From NCBI RefSeq assembly GCF_963667045.1, contig NZ_OY762934.1, positions 310,001 through 374,000 of the forward strand: DNA of 64,000 nt, given 5' to 3'. Below the pieces are notes generated by a model, which had not been told where the DNA came from, searched no databases, and saw nothing but the letters and a program-made list of their open reading frames with translations. Position numbers and translations under genes: made by a program. This DNA is from an uncultured Cohaesibacter sp. (lineage in GTDB: Bacteria; Pseudomonadota; Alphaproteobacteria; Rhizobiales; Cohaesibacteraceae). Below, piece by piece: positions 26,404-35,985 of this stretch (the first letter of the stretch is position 1; each line of letters begins with the position of its first letter).

Positions 26404-27563
26404 GAAAGAGATGCCTCCCTGACGACAGTTGCCACCCACTGGCTGATGGCTGGAACGGAAAGTCGCTCGGCACGGGGCAGATCACCTGCATTGGCAAAGG
26501 ACATACAACGACGGCTCTCGTTTGTCTCATAATTCTGGTCAAACCGGACGAGATGCTCGATGAGGGCTGTCTGGGCAGCATCGAGTGTCGGGGCAACCGG
26601 TGTCCTGAAGGCCCCGGCGAGACTGCGCGGCTGGCAGTCGCCCGCCTCCACCAGCAGGAGCGAGGCATAATTGTAGGGCGCGGTCGAGCCACGCTTGGCT
26701 CCGGGTGAGGTTTCTGCGATCAGATGCACCAGGCTGGCCGCCACTTGCGCGGCGAGGGCACGATCCGCCGTCTGCCAGTCGCTCACGGGAACGCCGGTGA
26801 TATTGGAGACGAGAGCGGGAATGTCGATGACGACATAGCCATAGAACAGACCCGAGGTAAGCTCGGTCTCGCCGATATGATCGGCCCCGGTGTCGTCCTC
26901 GGCCAAATCGTCAACCACCGAGAAATAATCACTTTCGCTCTCCTCCTCATGCACGGTGAAGGCATGGGCAACGTGAACCGGCGCATCGATGTTGGCCTCG
27001 GTGTCGGAAGTTACCATGCGGCCGAACAGGGCGGAGGTGAGACCTGCAGGAAGAACTGTCTGCTCACGCATGGCCTTCATGGTCGCCTGGAACTCCTTCT
27101 CCTTGCAAAAGCCCTCGGCCAGACTGACTGCCTCCTTTGCATCGGCGGCCTGTTCCGCCAGTGCGGCAAACTTATCCGCCAGAAAACGAAGTTCAGGCTC
27201 GCCGAACATCAGCGGCTGACGGCTGGCCTTGCCCTTGTCCGCATTCTTTCCATAGACCGCGATCTGGAACGGCTTCTCGATGGCATCAAGGATTTCAGCA
27301 TCAAAGCGCCCCTCAAGCGGGCGGCGGATGCGGCGTGTGACCAGTTCTCGCGAGCGGACAGCATCCTCGGCTCCTTCGATGGCAGCAAGTGCATGCGGCC
27401 CGTCAGCCATTCTCCAGTGCCGTTTGAGGCATTGGGAGGATATGCGGGTGCGCATCGCACCGCCATAGGGCAGACGCTTTGCCAATCCGCTGTCATCGCG
27501 ATTGAGAAGGGTGGCGGAATAGCTCGATAGAGTATGAATCTGGATGAAACGTGGTGTGGTCAT
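26400..27563 (-). CDS. cas7e: Cas7e (CasC/Cse4) Cascade backbone subunit
   Basis: A 387-residue backbone protein that polymerises along the crRNA spacer. The N-terminus reads FIQIHTLSSYSATLLNRDD followed by GLAKRLPYGGAMRTRISSQ and CLKRHWR, the diagnostic Cas7e block. PVHVAHAFTVHEEESESDYF and TELTSGLFYGYVVIDIPAL follow near the middle. It ends with MSFANAGDLPRAERLSVP. Start and stop overlap neighbours by four bases on both sides (ATGA). Length is slightly above the E. coli protein (363 aa) but normal for the family. Confidence 0.97.
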   Translation of the reverse strand: MTTPRFIQIHTLSSYSATLLNRDDSGLAKRLPYGGAMRTRISSQCLKRHWRMADGPHALAAIEGAEDAVRSRELVTRRIRRPLEGRFDAEILDAIEKPFQIAVYGKNADKGKASRQPLMFGEPELRFLADKFAALAEQAADAKEAVSLAEGFCKEKEFQATMKAMREQTVLPAGLTSALFGRMVTSDTEANIDAPVHVAHAFTVHEEESESDYFSVVDDLAEDDTGADHIGETELTSGLFYGYVVIDIPALVSNITGVPVSDWQTADRALAAQVAASLVHLIAETSPGAKRGSTAPYNYASLLLVEAGDCQPRSLAGAFRTPVAPTLDAAQTALIEHLVRFDQNYETNESRRCMSFANAGDLPRAERLSVPAISQWVATVVREASLS

Positions 27564-28114
27564 TGAATTGCCTCCAGGCCCCGTATGTCACGATAGGCCG
27601 CATGATAGAAATCGCTTGCAAGTTTCCGGATGGCTGGTCTGGCTTCGAACAGCATGAGGGTTGCCAGTGTGCGCAGATCAAACTGGCATCCTTCGTTCGA
27701 CAGCCTCCTGCACAGGCGCAACAGGGCGACCTGCCTTTGCGCCAGACCCTGATTGACAAGCCGGAGAAGCAGATAGTCCCGGGGCGGGCTGCCGCGTTCG
27801 GAATTCGAAATCGCATAGAGCGCCTCCCCCATCGAGGCGGACCCGTCATGCGCCGAGGGGCGCTGGTCCGGCTGTCCAGTTGGCGTCAGGATCGCCATGG
27901 CTACCATGAGCCGCTCCCAGTCTTCCGCCCTGCCGGCAAGACCTTCTGCCCCTGATTGACAATAGAGCCGCCAGAAGGGACCGCTTCCTGCCGCTCCCGG
28001 ATGAGAGCGGCGCAACCGGGCAAGATCTCCGGTTGAAAGCCGGCTGATGGAATAGGCCAGAGAGACGACAACCGCGTTGCGTCTTTCCCAATCCGGCATG
28101 TCGTCATTGGGCAT
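27560..28114 (-). CDS. cse2: Cse2 (CasB) Cascade small subunit
   Basis: A 184-residue helical small subunit, normally two copies per Cascade, that stabilises the displaced DNA strand. Family features are DLARLRRSHPGAAGSGPFW near residue 30 and DYLLLRLVNQGLAQRQVALL near residue 112, followed by RLCRRLSNEGCQFDLRTLA. ATG 28114 overlaps the cse1 stop by 11 nt, and its own stop overlaps the cas7e start by four. Sequence conservation in this family is low, but position and motifs leave little doubt. Confidence 0.94.
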   Translation of the reverse strand: MPNDDMPDWERRNAVVVSLAYSISRLSTGDLARLRRSHPGAAGSGPFWRLYCQSGAEGLAGRAEDWERLMVAMAILTPTGQPDQRPSAHDGSASMGEALYAISNSERGSPPRDYLLLRLVNQGLAQRQVALLRLCRRLSNEGCQFDLRTLATLMLFEARPAIRKLASDFYHAAYRDIRGLEAIQ

Positions 28115-29651
28115 GAGACTTCTCCATGATCAAGTCGTGATCTTCAGAAAGAGGGGAATTGCGTCCCCAGAGCTTGTTCTGGAAGGCACTATTGGCCTGA
28201 TAGCGGGCCCGTTCCCTGCGAAGAGATGGACAGGGCAGCCCATTGGCCGCAGCGTTCAGTTGGGTTCTGGCTGTCGCAACGAGGGCGCGTAGATAGGGTG
28301 CCTTGGCACTTTCTCCCTCAGCAAGCCGATCCTGAAGGCAACCAAAGAAACCGGCCTCTGCCTCCTGATCCAAGGCCAAAGTGAAGGGACGGGCCAGATC
28401 GTAATGCTCTTTTCTGGGGCCATCGTCGGCACCACCACTGGCAACAACCGCACAGGCCAGCCTCAGGGCGCCAGCAATCTGGGCGATCTCCTTTATCTGC
28501 TTTTCCGCAATAACTGCCATCTCAGCCTTGTTCCGACGCATCGCCAGCAATGTCTGCTTTCGGAAGGGAATGGTGCGCTCGAAATAGCCTTCTGTCTTGC
28601 CTTGCCCTCTGGCGGAACCACGGCAAACCAGCTTCAGGCCAGTGTCCGTCACGGTTAGCGCGACCGCGGGCGGCAATCTGAAATTATCGCCAAACAGGAG
28701 CGAAGACAGGACACGGGACGAAAAGCCCCGCGCATCAAGAGAGATCGCCTTGTTCTCTGCGGTGTTTACCGGTGCCCAGAAATCCCCAGTCACACCATTT
28801 AGATCCTTGGCAGCAAGCCTCGGAGACTTTGTTCCCATCGCCAGAGCCAGCAACGCTCCCTCTCGCTCGACAAAGCGAACGCGCCGGCAAATCTCGATGA
28901 ACCAGGGGTCGAGCTCACTCATCGAGAGTGCAGACTTGCCATCCCAGGCGGCCAGCCAGACCAGCGCCAGCCCGTTTTCCTCTCTATATTGGCCGCCGGT
29001 TTCAAAGAGGTCATCACGCGAGGAAAGCATCCGTTCGATGTCGAAGCGAACATGCGCTCCGATTGCTCCTTCTGCGGGAGTAAGTCCGAGAAAACAGCGT
29101 GCTGAAAAGCCACCATTCATCCGGGCGATGCCATAGTTCCCAGCACCGAGGAAGCCCTCCATGGTCTGCAGGGAAATCAGAGCAAACACCCAGTCTTCCA
29201 ACGCCGACTGCCTGGCAATCTCTGACTTGATGTCGAAGTTTTTCGAAGTGATCAGCACATCCAGTGCATCGGCGGTGCTCACTTCATTCTTGAACCCCGC
29301 CAGGGACCTCTCCGGCACCGGTGGCTGCAGGAAGGCGGGTTTGTCGAGATCATCCACAACCAGCGACCACGCCTCGGTCTCGGATCCCGGCGTCAGGGCT
29401 TTCAGAATTCTGGTCCACTCTCTCGCTTCGTCCGGAACGGTCCCCAATCCGGCGCTATGAATGGCTATCGCCCCCAGCTGGGCCAAGAACATGTGCCAGG
29501 CAGCCCTCTGATGAGGTCTCAGCGCCGGAAAACTGTCGATTTCATCTCGCACCAAAGCTGCCAGAATCTCAGGCAGCGACATCTGGCAGGCGGAGTGTTC
29601 AGACCGGGCAAAAATGACCCGGAATATCTTGTCTTCGAGGAGATCATGCAT
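28104..29651 (-). CDS. cse1: Cse1 (CasA/Cas8e) Cascade large subunit
   Basis: A 515-residue large subunit that recognises the PAM and recruits Cas3. It begins MHDLLEDKIFRVIFARSEH with SLPEILAALVRDEIDSFPAL. The family marks RPHQRAAWHMFLAQLGAIAI, QMSLPEIL and PPVPERSLAGFKN can be seen in the N-terminal half. The C-terminal four-helix part includes LAEGESAKAPYLRALVATAR. The start at 29651 has GGAG about 10 nt upstream and overlaps the cas3 stop by 8 nt; an upstream in-frame ATG (29672) is less likely. Confidence 0.95.
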   Translation of the reverse strand: MHDLLEDKIFRVIFARSEHSACQMSLPEILAALVRDEIDSFPALRPHQRAAWHMFLAQLGAIAIHSAGLGTVPDEAREWTRILKALTPGSETEAWSLVVDDLDKPAFLQPPVPERSLAGFKNEVSTADALDVLITSKNFDIKSEIARQSALEDWVFALISLQTMEGFLGAGNYGIARMNGGFSARCFLGLTPAEGAIGAHVRFDIERMLSSRDDLFETGGQYREENGLALVWLAAWDGKSALSMSELDPWFIEICRRVRFVEREGALLALAMGTKSPRLAAKDLNGVTGDFWAPVNTAENKAISLDARGFSSRVLSSLLFGDNFRLPPAVALTVTDTGLKLVCRGSARGQGKTEGYFERTIPFRKQTLLAMRRNKAEMAVIAEKQIKEIAQIAGALRLACAVVASGGADDGPRKEHYDLARPFTLALDQEAEAGFFGCLQDRLAEGESAKAPYLRALVATARTQLNAAANGLPCPSLRRERARYQANSAFQNKLWGRNSPLSEDHDLIMEKSHAQ

Positions 29652-32184
29652 TCTCGACTTTCTCCAACCCATATCTTGAATAGCTATAGACGGATGGCCC
29701 CAGCGTTAACAAAAGCGCACCTGAACCGGCTTCCATGTGCAGAACATCGTCGGCTGTCGCTCCTCCCAGCATATGTGAGGGTATCGTAATCTGACTTATC
29801 TGCTTGCCGAACGGGCCAGAAACAGGAGCAAAAGACAAGACCAAACCACCCACACCAAGACGGGTCATTATGTTTTCATCGTCCGGAAACACCTCTGTTC
29901 TGCCATCAAACGGCTTCCTTCGATCCAGAATAGCGAAGCAGGCGGCATTCTTGTGGGACCAACTTCGCCCCTCTATTCCAATACGCTCCTTTTTCCAGTC
30001 TTCACCGAGTGATCCAGCAAGGTTATCGAGGAGCACAGGATCAGTCCCGACCTCTACTAGAAGACGATTATCCTGCGGAATCGTCCAGATCGGGCGGTCG
30101 ACAATCAGCCGACGGGTTGCCTCAAGTCCTGTCATGCTCTGGTAGACACCACCATTGGTCCCCTGTCCCAACCCATACCGCAGCAGGCCAGCATCGGGCT
30201 TCAGGGTTTTGGGTGTCAGGACATGGCAGACCGGTTGTCTGCAACTCTTGGGCCGGGCCAGCTCGTGACGATGAAGGCGCCCGATCCGCTGCAACAGCAC
30301 ATCGACCGGGCAGAGATCGCTGATCAGCACGTCACAGGAAATGTCGAGGCTCTGCTCCAAGGTCTGGGTACCGACCGCGATGATCGCCCTGTGTCCGCTC
30401 CGCTTGCCGAAGCCTGTCTCAATCGCCCGGTCCAAAAGAAGCCGGTCTTCGGAGGCAAAACGGCTGTGATGCAGCGTTGTGACGCCCTCAATTGCGAGAA
30501 CAGGTGCATCAGGATGCCGGCATTCCAGCGCTTTTAGCATGGCCAGCGCAGAAGCGACCGTGTTGCGGATGACAAGCACCTTGGCACCCCGCCCCGCAGC
30601 CTCCGCGGCAAGATCGGCAATCTGCTCCGAACTTTCCATGGACTCGACCACATCGACAGACACCTTTTTGGTTCTCCCATCGTGCGGCAGGGCAATCGTT
30701 TCGGTCCCTCCGCTTCTTCTCCTGATGCTCAAGGAGGGATAGGCAACCTGCTCGAAGTGATCCGCCATTTCGTCTGCAGGACCTGAGCGCCTTGCGCCAA
30801 GCCACTCCTTTCGTGCAGCTCCACCAAGCGTCGCCGACATGAGCAAAGCATAACCGCCATTGCCCACATGCGTTTCGAGCAGGCGGGAAAGCACTTTTGT
30901 CATATAGACATCAGAGGCATGCACCTCGTCAATCACCAGAAGCGACCGTGCAAGCGTCGCTGCGCGGAAATGGGCCCATTTCACCTTGAGGCCGGCCATC
31001 ATGGCCTGATCGACCGTTCCTACAGCGATCGGTGCCGCAAGAAACCGGCGCGGCGTCTCGGCTGCCCATCTGGAAGAACGTTGCAGTTCGTCAGGGTTGT
31101 CATCCCACAGGACCCGCCAGTCGGGTAAGGCCCGTCCTGTGGCCTCCCCAACCTTTAGATAGCCAGGCAATGCCAGTATGGCATTGGTTCCCAGGACCCG
31201 TTGTGCGGCCTGGTCGATGCGACCGTGCAGGGCACTCGCGGCCGCTCGCGTCGGCACGGCAAAATACAGCCCGTCTACAAGCCCCTCGGAAAACAACTTT
31301 GTAAAGCGAAGGAATGCCGCCTCTGTCTTGCCGGACCCCGTCTCGGATTCGAGGATTGCCAGATGAGCGTCGCCATCCAAGACCCAACAGGCTTCCTGCA
31401 TGGGCTTAGGCCTCGCCCCTTCTGGCCAGCCGAAAGCAGATGCAGCAGGCAAACTTTTGACCGATGCATGGATGCCTGTCACATCAAGCTTCAGCGCGCC
31501 TATCGTGGCATTCGCCCTCGACAGGCAGTCCCGGAACAAATCTGGTGTTACGTCCCGGTCCATCGGAAACCGATCTGTCATAGACCCTATCTGGTCAGCG
31601 AGCGCGACAAGACCTGCTACGAGATGCTGGAACTCCGGATCCCCTGGCACTTGTTCTCCATCCCTGATTGCCAGAGGAAAGGTCGACCGCATGAACGCGA
31701 TCACTCGTTTCAGTTCTGCGACCGGATCATAATCCGCCACCTGTCTCCAACGAGTCTTGTTCTCTATGTAGCGATCAAGATTCACCGGTTTGCCGTGATG
31801 AGACAGAACGGCCAGAAACAGGCCTTCACTTCCCTCTCCCCACCGATCAAATAGATCGTCAAGACCTGAGGTGCTGGCAATTTCGGAGACAATCAGGTCA
31901 AGACCTTCAGCAGTGTGCCCGGCCTTTTCAAGATGCGCCACAGTCTCGTTCCACCCCTTGGACTGGAACCCGCTGTTGAGCTTGCCGATATCATGCAGGA
32001 AAGCAAACAGACACAACTGTTGCCGGAGGGCGGGAGACAATTCTTTTCCAGCCAAACAGGTCAGACGGTTTTGGTAGAGCGGCAGATCGATAAGCACAGA
32101 GAAGCAAGCGGAAACATCACAAAGATGAACTATCAACGGGAGATATAGTCCGAGCTCTTTGTCGCATTTGCCCCACGCTTGCAT
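29644..32184 (-). CDS. cas3: Cas3 helicase-nuclease, type I-E
   Basis: An 846-residue effector with an N-terminal HD nuclease and a C-terminal superfamily 2 helicase that degrades DNA marked by Cascade. HD residues: LPLIVHLCDVSACF, FAFLHDIGKLNSGFQ and LSHHGKP. Helicase: Walker A ESETGSGKTEAAFL, DEVH box LLVIDEVHASDVY, motif III MSATLGG, and motif VI LLQRIGRLHRH. All are intact. The start is uncertain: ATG 32184 (MQAWGKCDKELGLYLPL) fits the family, and the frame is open to 32310. It heads the cas operon; the relaxase gene upstream is on the same strand with no terminator seen between. Confidence 0.96.
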   Translation of the reverse strand: MQAWGKCDKELGLYLPLIVHLCDVSACFSVLIDLPLYQNRLTCLAGKELSPALRQQLCLFAFLHDIGKLNSGFQSKGWNETVAHLEKAGHTAEGLDLIVSEIASTSGLDDLFDRWGEGSEGLFLAVLSHHGKPVNLDRYIENKTRWRQVADYDPVAELKRVIAFMRSTFPLAIRDGEQVPGDPEFQHLVAGLVALADQIGSMTDRFPMDRDVTPDLFRDCLSRANATIGALKLDVTGIHASVKSLPAASAFGWPEGARPKPMQEACWVLDGDAHLAILESETGSGKTEAAFLRFTKLFSEGLVDGLYFAVPTRAAASALHGRIDQAAQRVLGTNAILALPGYLKVGEATGRALPDWRVLWDDNPDELQRSSRWAAETPRRFLAAPIAVGTVDQAMMAGLKVKWAHFRAATLARSLLVIDEVHASDVYMTKVLSRLLETHVGNGGYALLMSATLGGAARKEWLGARRSGPADEMADHFEQVAYPSLSIRRRSGGTETIALPHDGRTKKVSVDVVESMESSEQIADLAAEAAGRGAKVLVIRNTVASALAMLKALECRHPDAPVLAIEGVTTLHHSRFASEDRLLLDRAIETGFGKRSGHRAIIAVGTQTLEQSLDISCDVLISDLCPVDVLLQRIGRLHRHELARPKSCRQPVCHVLTPKTLKPDAGLLRYGLGQGTNGGVYQSMTGLEATRRLIVDRPIWTIPQDNRLLVEVGTDPVLLDNLAGSLGEDWKKERIGIEGRSWSHKNAACFAILDRRKPFDGRTEVFPDDENIMTRLGVGGLVLSFAPVSGPFGKQISQITIPSHMLGGATADDVLHMEAGSGALLLTLGPSVYSYSRYGLEKVENA

Positions 32185-32347
32185 CTTTGAAAATTCCAAT
32201 GGTTGAGTAATGTATGCGCCTGATCTCAACAACAACCAATAGATGTAAATAATTTGTCTGGCAATTCTTTTGTGAAATAGGAATTGGGCATCGTAGTCTC
32301 CTTGCCTCATTTGGGAAGAACAAGGTGTCTACAACTCTAGGGGCAAT

Positions 32348-34240
32348 TCAGTTTAATTGATCTGGCTCGCAGGTGGGGTATCGTCCTCTTTCCTCGCCTC
32401 GATGCGCATCTCTCGCCTGCTGATCAGCATTATTTACGACCAAAGCTGCCTTTCTGCGGAATTTTTCATAGTCCGATGGGGGCATATAGTCGCGGGCTGA
32501 TTTGACAATGCCAGCAATCTGCTCATAGGCCTTGTTCCACCTGTTTTCGGCTTCCTTGGCCCGATTCTCTGCCTTCTTGGCTTTGTCTTTCACGGCTCTA
32601 TTGATCGTCGCATTGATTGCCCGACCAACTCTGGAAGCAACGCTTTTGTTCAGATTCATCCTTGCCTCAAGAACCTTGACCCTTTCGGGATTTGCTCCGT
32701 TGAGTGCAATAAAACCGTCATTGGCTTTATCTGTAGCAAAGTCAAACAAGCCTTCCGCCGCTGCAAGAACTGCGGCCGAACCCACAATTGCGGCATTTTC
32801 AGCCTGCTTTGTCCGTTTTAGAATGTTGACCAAGGGCATGACCGCGCCCAGTGCAGCTTTCGGGGCAAGCCGGATTCGTGAGAGTAGTGTATCCGCTGTT
32901 TTCTTATCAGTATTTTCTGCTAACTGGAATTCGTTGCCTTTCCGACTAGGATCGACCGTTCCGCGTTCCTCAGACACCCATTCGATTGCCGCCAATTGCG
33001 CGTCCAGCTTATTCTTCAGAGGTCTGAAAGCTGCCCTTAGGGCCTCTGTGGCATCGATTGCCGCTTTTGGTGATGCCGCGATCGCAGCCAGAAGGGGTTT
33101 TGCTTTATCGGAATCAGCATCCTTGGCTACTTTAAATGGCTCTTCCGCGTTCGTCAGGTCCGCGATAATAGTGCCATCGGCGACTCCTTTCGTTGCGGCC
33201 AACCGCGCATCTGCCTCCCGTTTTGCTTCTTCTGCCTTGGCAATGATCTGATCACCCTCCGCCTGTTTTTGCCGCTGTTCGAAATATAGCTCGTCTTGAC
33301 GTTCAAACAGGTCCTCTTCGGCAATTTGGATCTCGCATTTCTTGGAAGTCACATACTCTTCAAATTCCCTCTCTTCCTTTTCCAACTCCTGCCGTTTTGC
33401 CTCGATGCTTTCCTGCAGGCTATGTGCTTCGTCAATTGTTTGTCTAGCCTCCGGCAGATCTCTTCTCGTCACCGCAAGCTGCTCATGAGCAGCCATTTGC
33501 TGCAGATATTCAGCTCGTGGCAGGCGAAATCGCTTGGGGCCATACCGCATCAGGCCGGCATCCCTGAACACTGAAGTATAGATATCATCTTGCCACTGAC
33601 GCATGGCATCACAATAGGCTCGACCCTGTTCGGCCACATTGTCTTTCTTCCAGCCAGCGCCTCGACGGATATTATCAACGGCAGCTTTTCCTGGATGAAG
33701 CCAGGTGATCTCTCCACGCACAGGATCAACGCCATAAACATGGATATGCATATGCGCTTCGTCTCGGTGCACAACTGCCATCGCAAATTGACCACCAGCC
33801 GCTTCGAGCCGGTCCTTTTCGAAGCGCACAACTTGATGAAACAATTCCATACACTCGTTCATCAGGTCGGGCATTGCCCATGCATCAGCACTCAGGATTG
33901 GAAGCGAAATTGCAGATGAATATAGCGTGTGTTTGTCGACTCGTAGGGCTTTGGTGCGTACGGATTTTTGTCCAGTCTTTGGAATTGTATATGGCACCTG
34001 CTGTTTGACTTTGCAGGCATCATTGTGAGCTTGGCGTAGCTCATCAAAATTTTTACAAGAGCCCGGTATAATCAATGGGTCAGGATCTGGCTCTTCCACA
34101 TGACTACATGATCCAGGCTTGCGCTCTGCCTCGGCGATAACCTCATCGACAGTCCAGGCTCTGTCTCCATTGGCACGCTTTTTTTGTTGGCCGCCTTTGC
34201 GGCTATATGACTCGACGCGACCGTATTGATACCCTTGCAA
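32348..34240 (-). CDS. MobV/Pre-type relaxase-like mobilization protein
   Basis: About 630 residues. MobV relaxases nick oriT and lead mobilizable DNA into a recipient. The histidine motif reads MAVVHRDEAHMHIHVYGVDP near residue 152, matching the family pattern HxDExxxHxH. An upstream block (QYGRVESYSRKGGQQKKR, then RAWTVDEVIAEAERKPGSC) is an N-terminal basic segment. After residue 280 a long glutamate/lysine coiled coil is followed by an alanine-rich tail. A TTG at 34240 with GGAGCAAGGAAA just upstream is the best start; the frame is open to another TTG at 34282. It is the only transfer gene on the element. Confidence 0.75.
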   Translation of the reverse strand: MQGYQYGRVESYSRKGGQQKKRANGDRAWTVDEVIAEAERKPGSCSHVEEPDPDPLIIPGSCKNFDELRQAHNDACKVKQQVPYTIPKTGQKSVRTKALRVDKHTLYSSAISLPILSADAWAMPDLMNECMELFHQVVRFEKDRLEAAGGQFAMAVVHRDEAHMHIHVYGVDPVRGEITWLHPGKAAVDNIRRGAGWKKDNVAEQGRAYCDAMRQWQDDIYTSVFRDAGLMRYGPKRFRLPRAEYLQQMAAHEQLAVTRRDLPEARQTIDEAHSLQESIEAKRQELEKEEREFEEYVTSKKCEIQIAEEDLFERQDELYFEQRQKQAEGDQIIAKAEEAKREADARLAATKGVADGTIIADLTNAEEPFKVAKDADSDKAKPLLAAIAASPKAAIDATEALRAAFRPLKNKLDAQLAAIEWVSEERGTVDPSRKGNEFQLAENTDKKTADTLLSRIRLAPKAALGAVMPLVNILKRTKQAENAAIVGSAAVLAAAEGLFDFATDKANDGFIALNGANPERVKVLEARMNLNKSVASRVGRAINATINRAVKDKAKKAENRAKEAENRWNKAYEQIAGIVKSARDYMPPSDYEKFRRKAALVVNNADQQARDAHRGEERGRYPTCEPDQLN

Positions 34241-34387
34241 TTTCCTTGCTCCACATGTCTGTTGTGATGACCTGTGGAGCAAATAGGGCGCATTTCATTG
34301 ATCCGGAAATAAAAGCAAACGACCCCAGAAACCTCTCATTTTCAGAGACATATTAAGGGTGATTCAAGAGTAATAGGGTCCGACTAT

Positions 34388-34423
34388 ACGTTTTGATTTT
34401 TCCGCTTTCGCGGATCAAAACGT
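34388..34423. other. Candidate oriT: nested inverted repeat upstream of the relaxase gene
   Basis: Perfect 10-bp arms ACGTTTTGAT (34388-34397) and ATCAAAACGT (34414-34423) enclose a second small hairpin CCGC-TTTC-GCGG (34402-34413). It lies about 150 bp upstream of the relaxase start, the usual place for oriT in MobV systems. It could instead be a terminator-like or replication hairpin. Confidence 0.45.
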
Positions 34424-34929
34424 GTCGGCTCTCCGAGGGCTCTTACGCAGAGTGCGGCATGGGAAACCCCTGCACCCGGCGACGATGATATCGCCGCATA
34501 GGTAGCGCGCCGCCTACCCAAACCCGACCGGGGCCATCAGCCGGACCAGAGGGGGCTTTCGCGCCCGTCCTCTTGGATCTCCCACTCGTCTCCGACGGAC
34601 CTGTCTGGCGACTGGCAGACGATCCTCTCTGCCAGACCAACTCCGGCCAAGGGAGCGATTGCCATGCCCACCTTGGATCCCCTTGGCGGCCTTCAGCCGG
34701 ACGCGAGACAACCTCTTGGTGGCGGTTTTCTCGCGGCTCTTTCCCTTAAACTGCAAGCTCCCTGATCCCTTGCTGATCCCCCAATCAGCATGAATTCAGA
34801 AGCATCTGACAGATGGCAACCGGATTGTGCGCAGCGGGTCTGGTGACGCCGCGCCCGATCCAGTTCGCCAGAAAGAGAAACCAGGAAAGGCAGGTGTCAA
34901 AATCCCTTCAACCAAGGTCGGAGATATTG
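34424..34929. other. GC-rich non-coding block, unexplained
   Basis: About 500 bp, clearly richer in G and C than the surrounding hypothetical genes. It has many short inverted repeats (for example CTGGCGACTGGCAGACGATC near 34605) and no ORF I can support. Minus-strand frames here (34443-34640, 34514-34756) are arginine/glycine-rich in the way of spurious frames in GC-rich DNA. It may hold a structured RNA or plasmid-like transfer/replication DNA. Confidence 0.4.
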
Positions 34930-35496
34930 ATGACCACCGCCAATAATTTATCCACGACGCACACCAGCAACTGGCAAGACACTGTCAGCTGTGGCGACAT
35001 TGTTGCTTTCGTTATGCCCACAGACCATCGCAACAAGGATCGACAATCACCCAATGAGGCATTGCCATGGCTCATCGTTGACGAGGCAATCTATGTGGGC
35101 ACCCGTTATCTGACCCTCGCACGGGGACATGCCATCGGGACAACTTTAAACCACGAAGCCCAAATCCGCGTCGAACATTCTGCCGCCTTTGGCGCTGCAG
35201 GTCTCTCACAGCCGATAGTCTACAATCTGCGTGGCCTTGTGATTGTCTCTGTCAACCATGAAGGCTTTGCTCACAACAATGATGGAACACCAGTCCTTGG
35301 CCGGTTGGTTGGTGACGAGCTCGTTCAGTTGGAACGCCTTAGCGCTCATGTCCATGCCATCAACGTTGAGCGCGCAGAAGGACGAGCCGATATGCTCAAA
35401 CAACAAGCCCTGCTTGCCAAGAGATCTGGCCGCCCAATGTCCGGGATGATTATCCCAGCGCCGATTGCCATCCCAACACCCGATCCCCAGCAGTAG
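34930..35496 (+). CDS. Hypothetical protein (188 aa), plasmid-type accessory gene
   Basis: Starts MTTANNLSTTHTSNWQDT with GGAG about 10 nt upstream; the frame is open to 34813. SCGDIVAFVMPTDHRNKDRQ and PWLIVDEAIYVGTRYLTLAR form a beta-rich N-terminal part, possibly an SH3- or PemK-like barrel, but I see no diagnostic motif. The C-terminus (HVHAINVERAEGRADMLKQQ) is helical and ends in a proline-rich tail. It is transcribed away from the relaxase, with the next small gene 84 bp downstream. Function unknown. Confidence 0.6.
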   Translation: MTTANNLSTTHTSNWQDTVSCGDIVAFVMPTDHRNKDRQSPNEALPWLIVDEAIYVGTRYLTLARGHAIGTTLNHEAQIRVEHSAAFGAAGLSQPIVYNLRGLVIVSVNHEGFAHNNDGTPVLGRLVGDELVQLERLSAHVHAINVERAEGRADMLKQQALLAKRSGRPMSGMIIPAPIAIPTPDPQQ

Positions 35497-35580
35497 TCAC
35501 AGAATGGTCTGAGATTTGTCTGACCAGCCACGGTGTCGGCCGGACAATCCACCAACCCAATTTCTATGAAAGGAAGATAC

Positions 35581-35985
35581 ATGCCCCTTATTCCCGAAAC
35601 CTACAGTCACAATATATCACTGCTTGTCGATCAGCACTCGACCGATGCCAGCCGCATCCTCGATATTGGAGCCGATGCAATCTGCGCAGCTCGAAGGGCG
35701 TTATCCTCTATGCCCGATATTGCCGTCGGCGATATTCTCGATGACATCAGGCCATTACATGCCCTGATCGATGCTGTCAGCAATCGCGGTATCCTTGATC
35801 CGCAATTTGACGAGCTCGTCGACGATTTGCTTGAAGCACTACCTATCCTCGACGAGGCCGATCCTTTGGCTTCATCCTACGCCAGTGCCCGCGCCGATCT
35901 GCAAGAGGCACAGTATTTTGCCAATCGATTTCTGGATATCATTCACGCTGAGAAGCAACGGGCACAATCGTTCAGAGAGATGTAA
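35581..35985 (+). CDS. Hypothetical protein (134 aa)
   Basis: Starts MPLIPETYSHNISLLVDQHS with a GAAAGGAAG ribosome-binding site; the frame is open to 35533. The product is acidic, all-helical in appearance and rich in aspartate and leucine (DDIRPLHALIDAVSNRG, then FDELVDDLLEALPILDEADP). No membrane segment or known motif. It probably forms an operon with the 188-aa gene upstream. Function unknown. The 290 bp that follow (35986-36275) are AT-rich and appear empty. Confidence 0.6.
   Translation: MPLIPETYSHNISLLVDQHSTDASRILDIGADAICAARRALSSMPDIAVGDILDDIRPLHALIDAVSNRGILDPQFDELVDDLLEALPILDEADPLASSYASARADLQEAQYFANRFLDIIHAEKQRAQSFREM

Noticed and set aside
34443-34756. Minus-strand arginine-rich frames upstream of the 188-aa gene
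   Set aside because: Composition typical of chance frames in GC-rich DNA; two overlapping frames, neither with a start signal.
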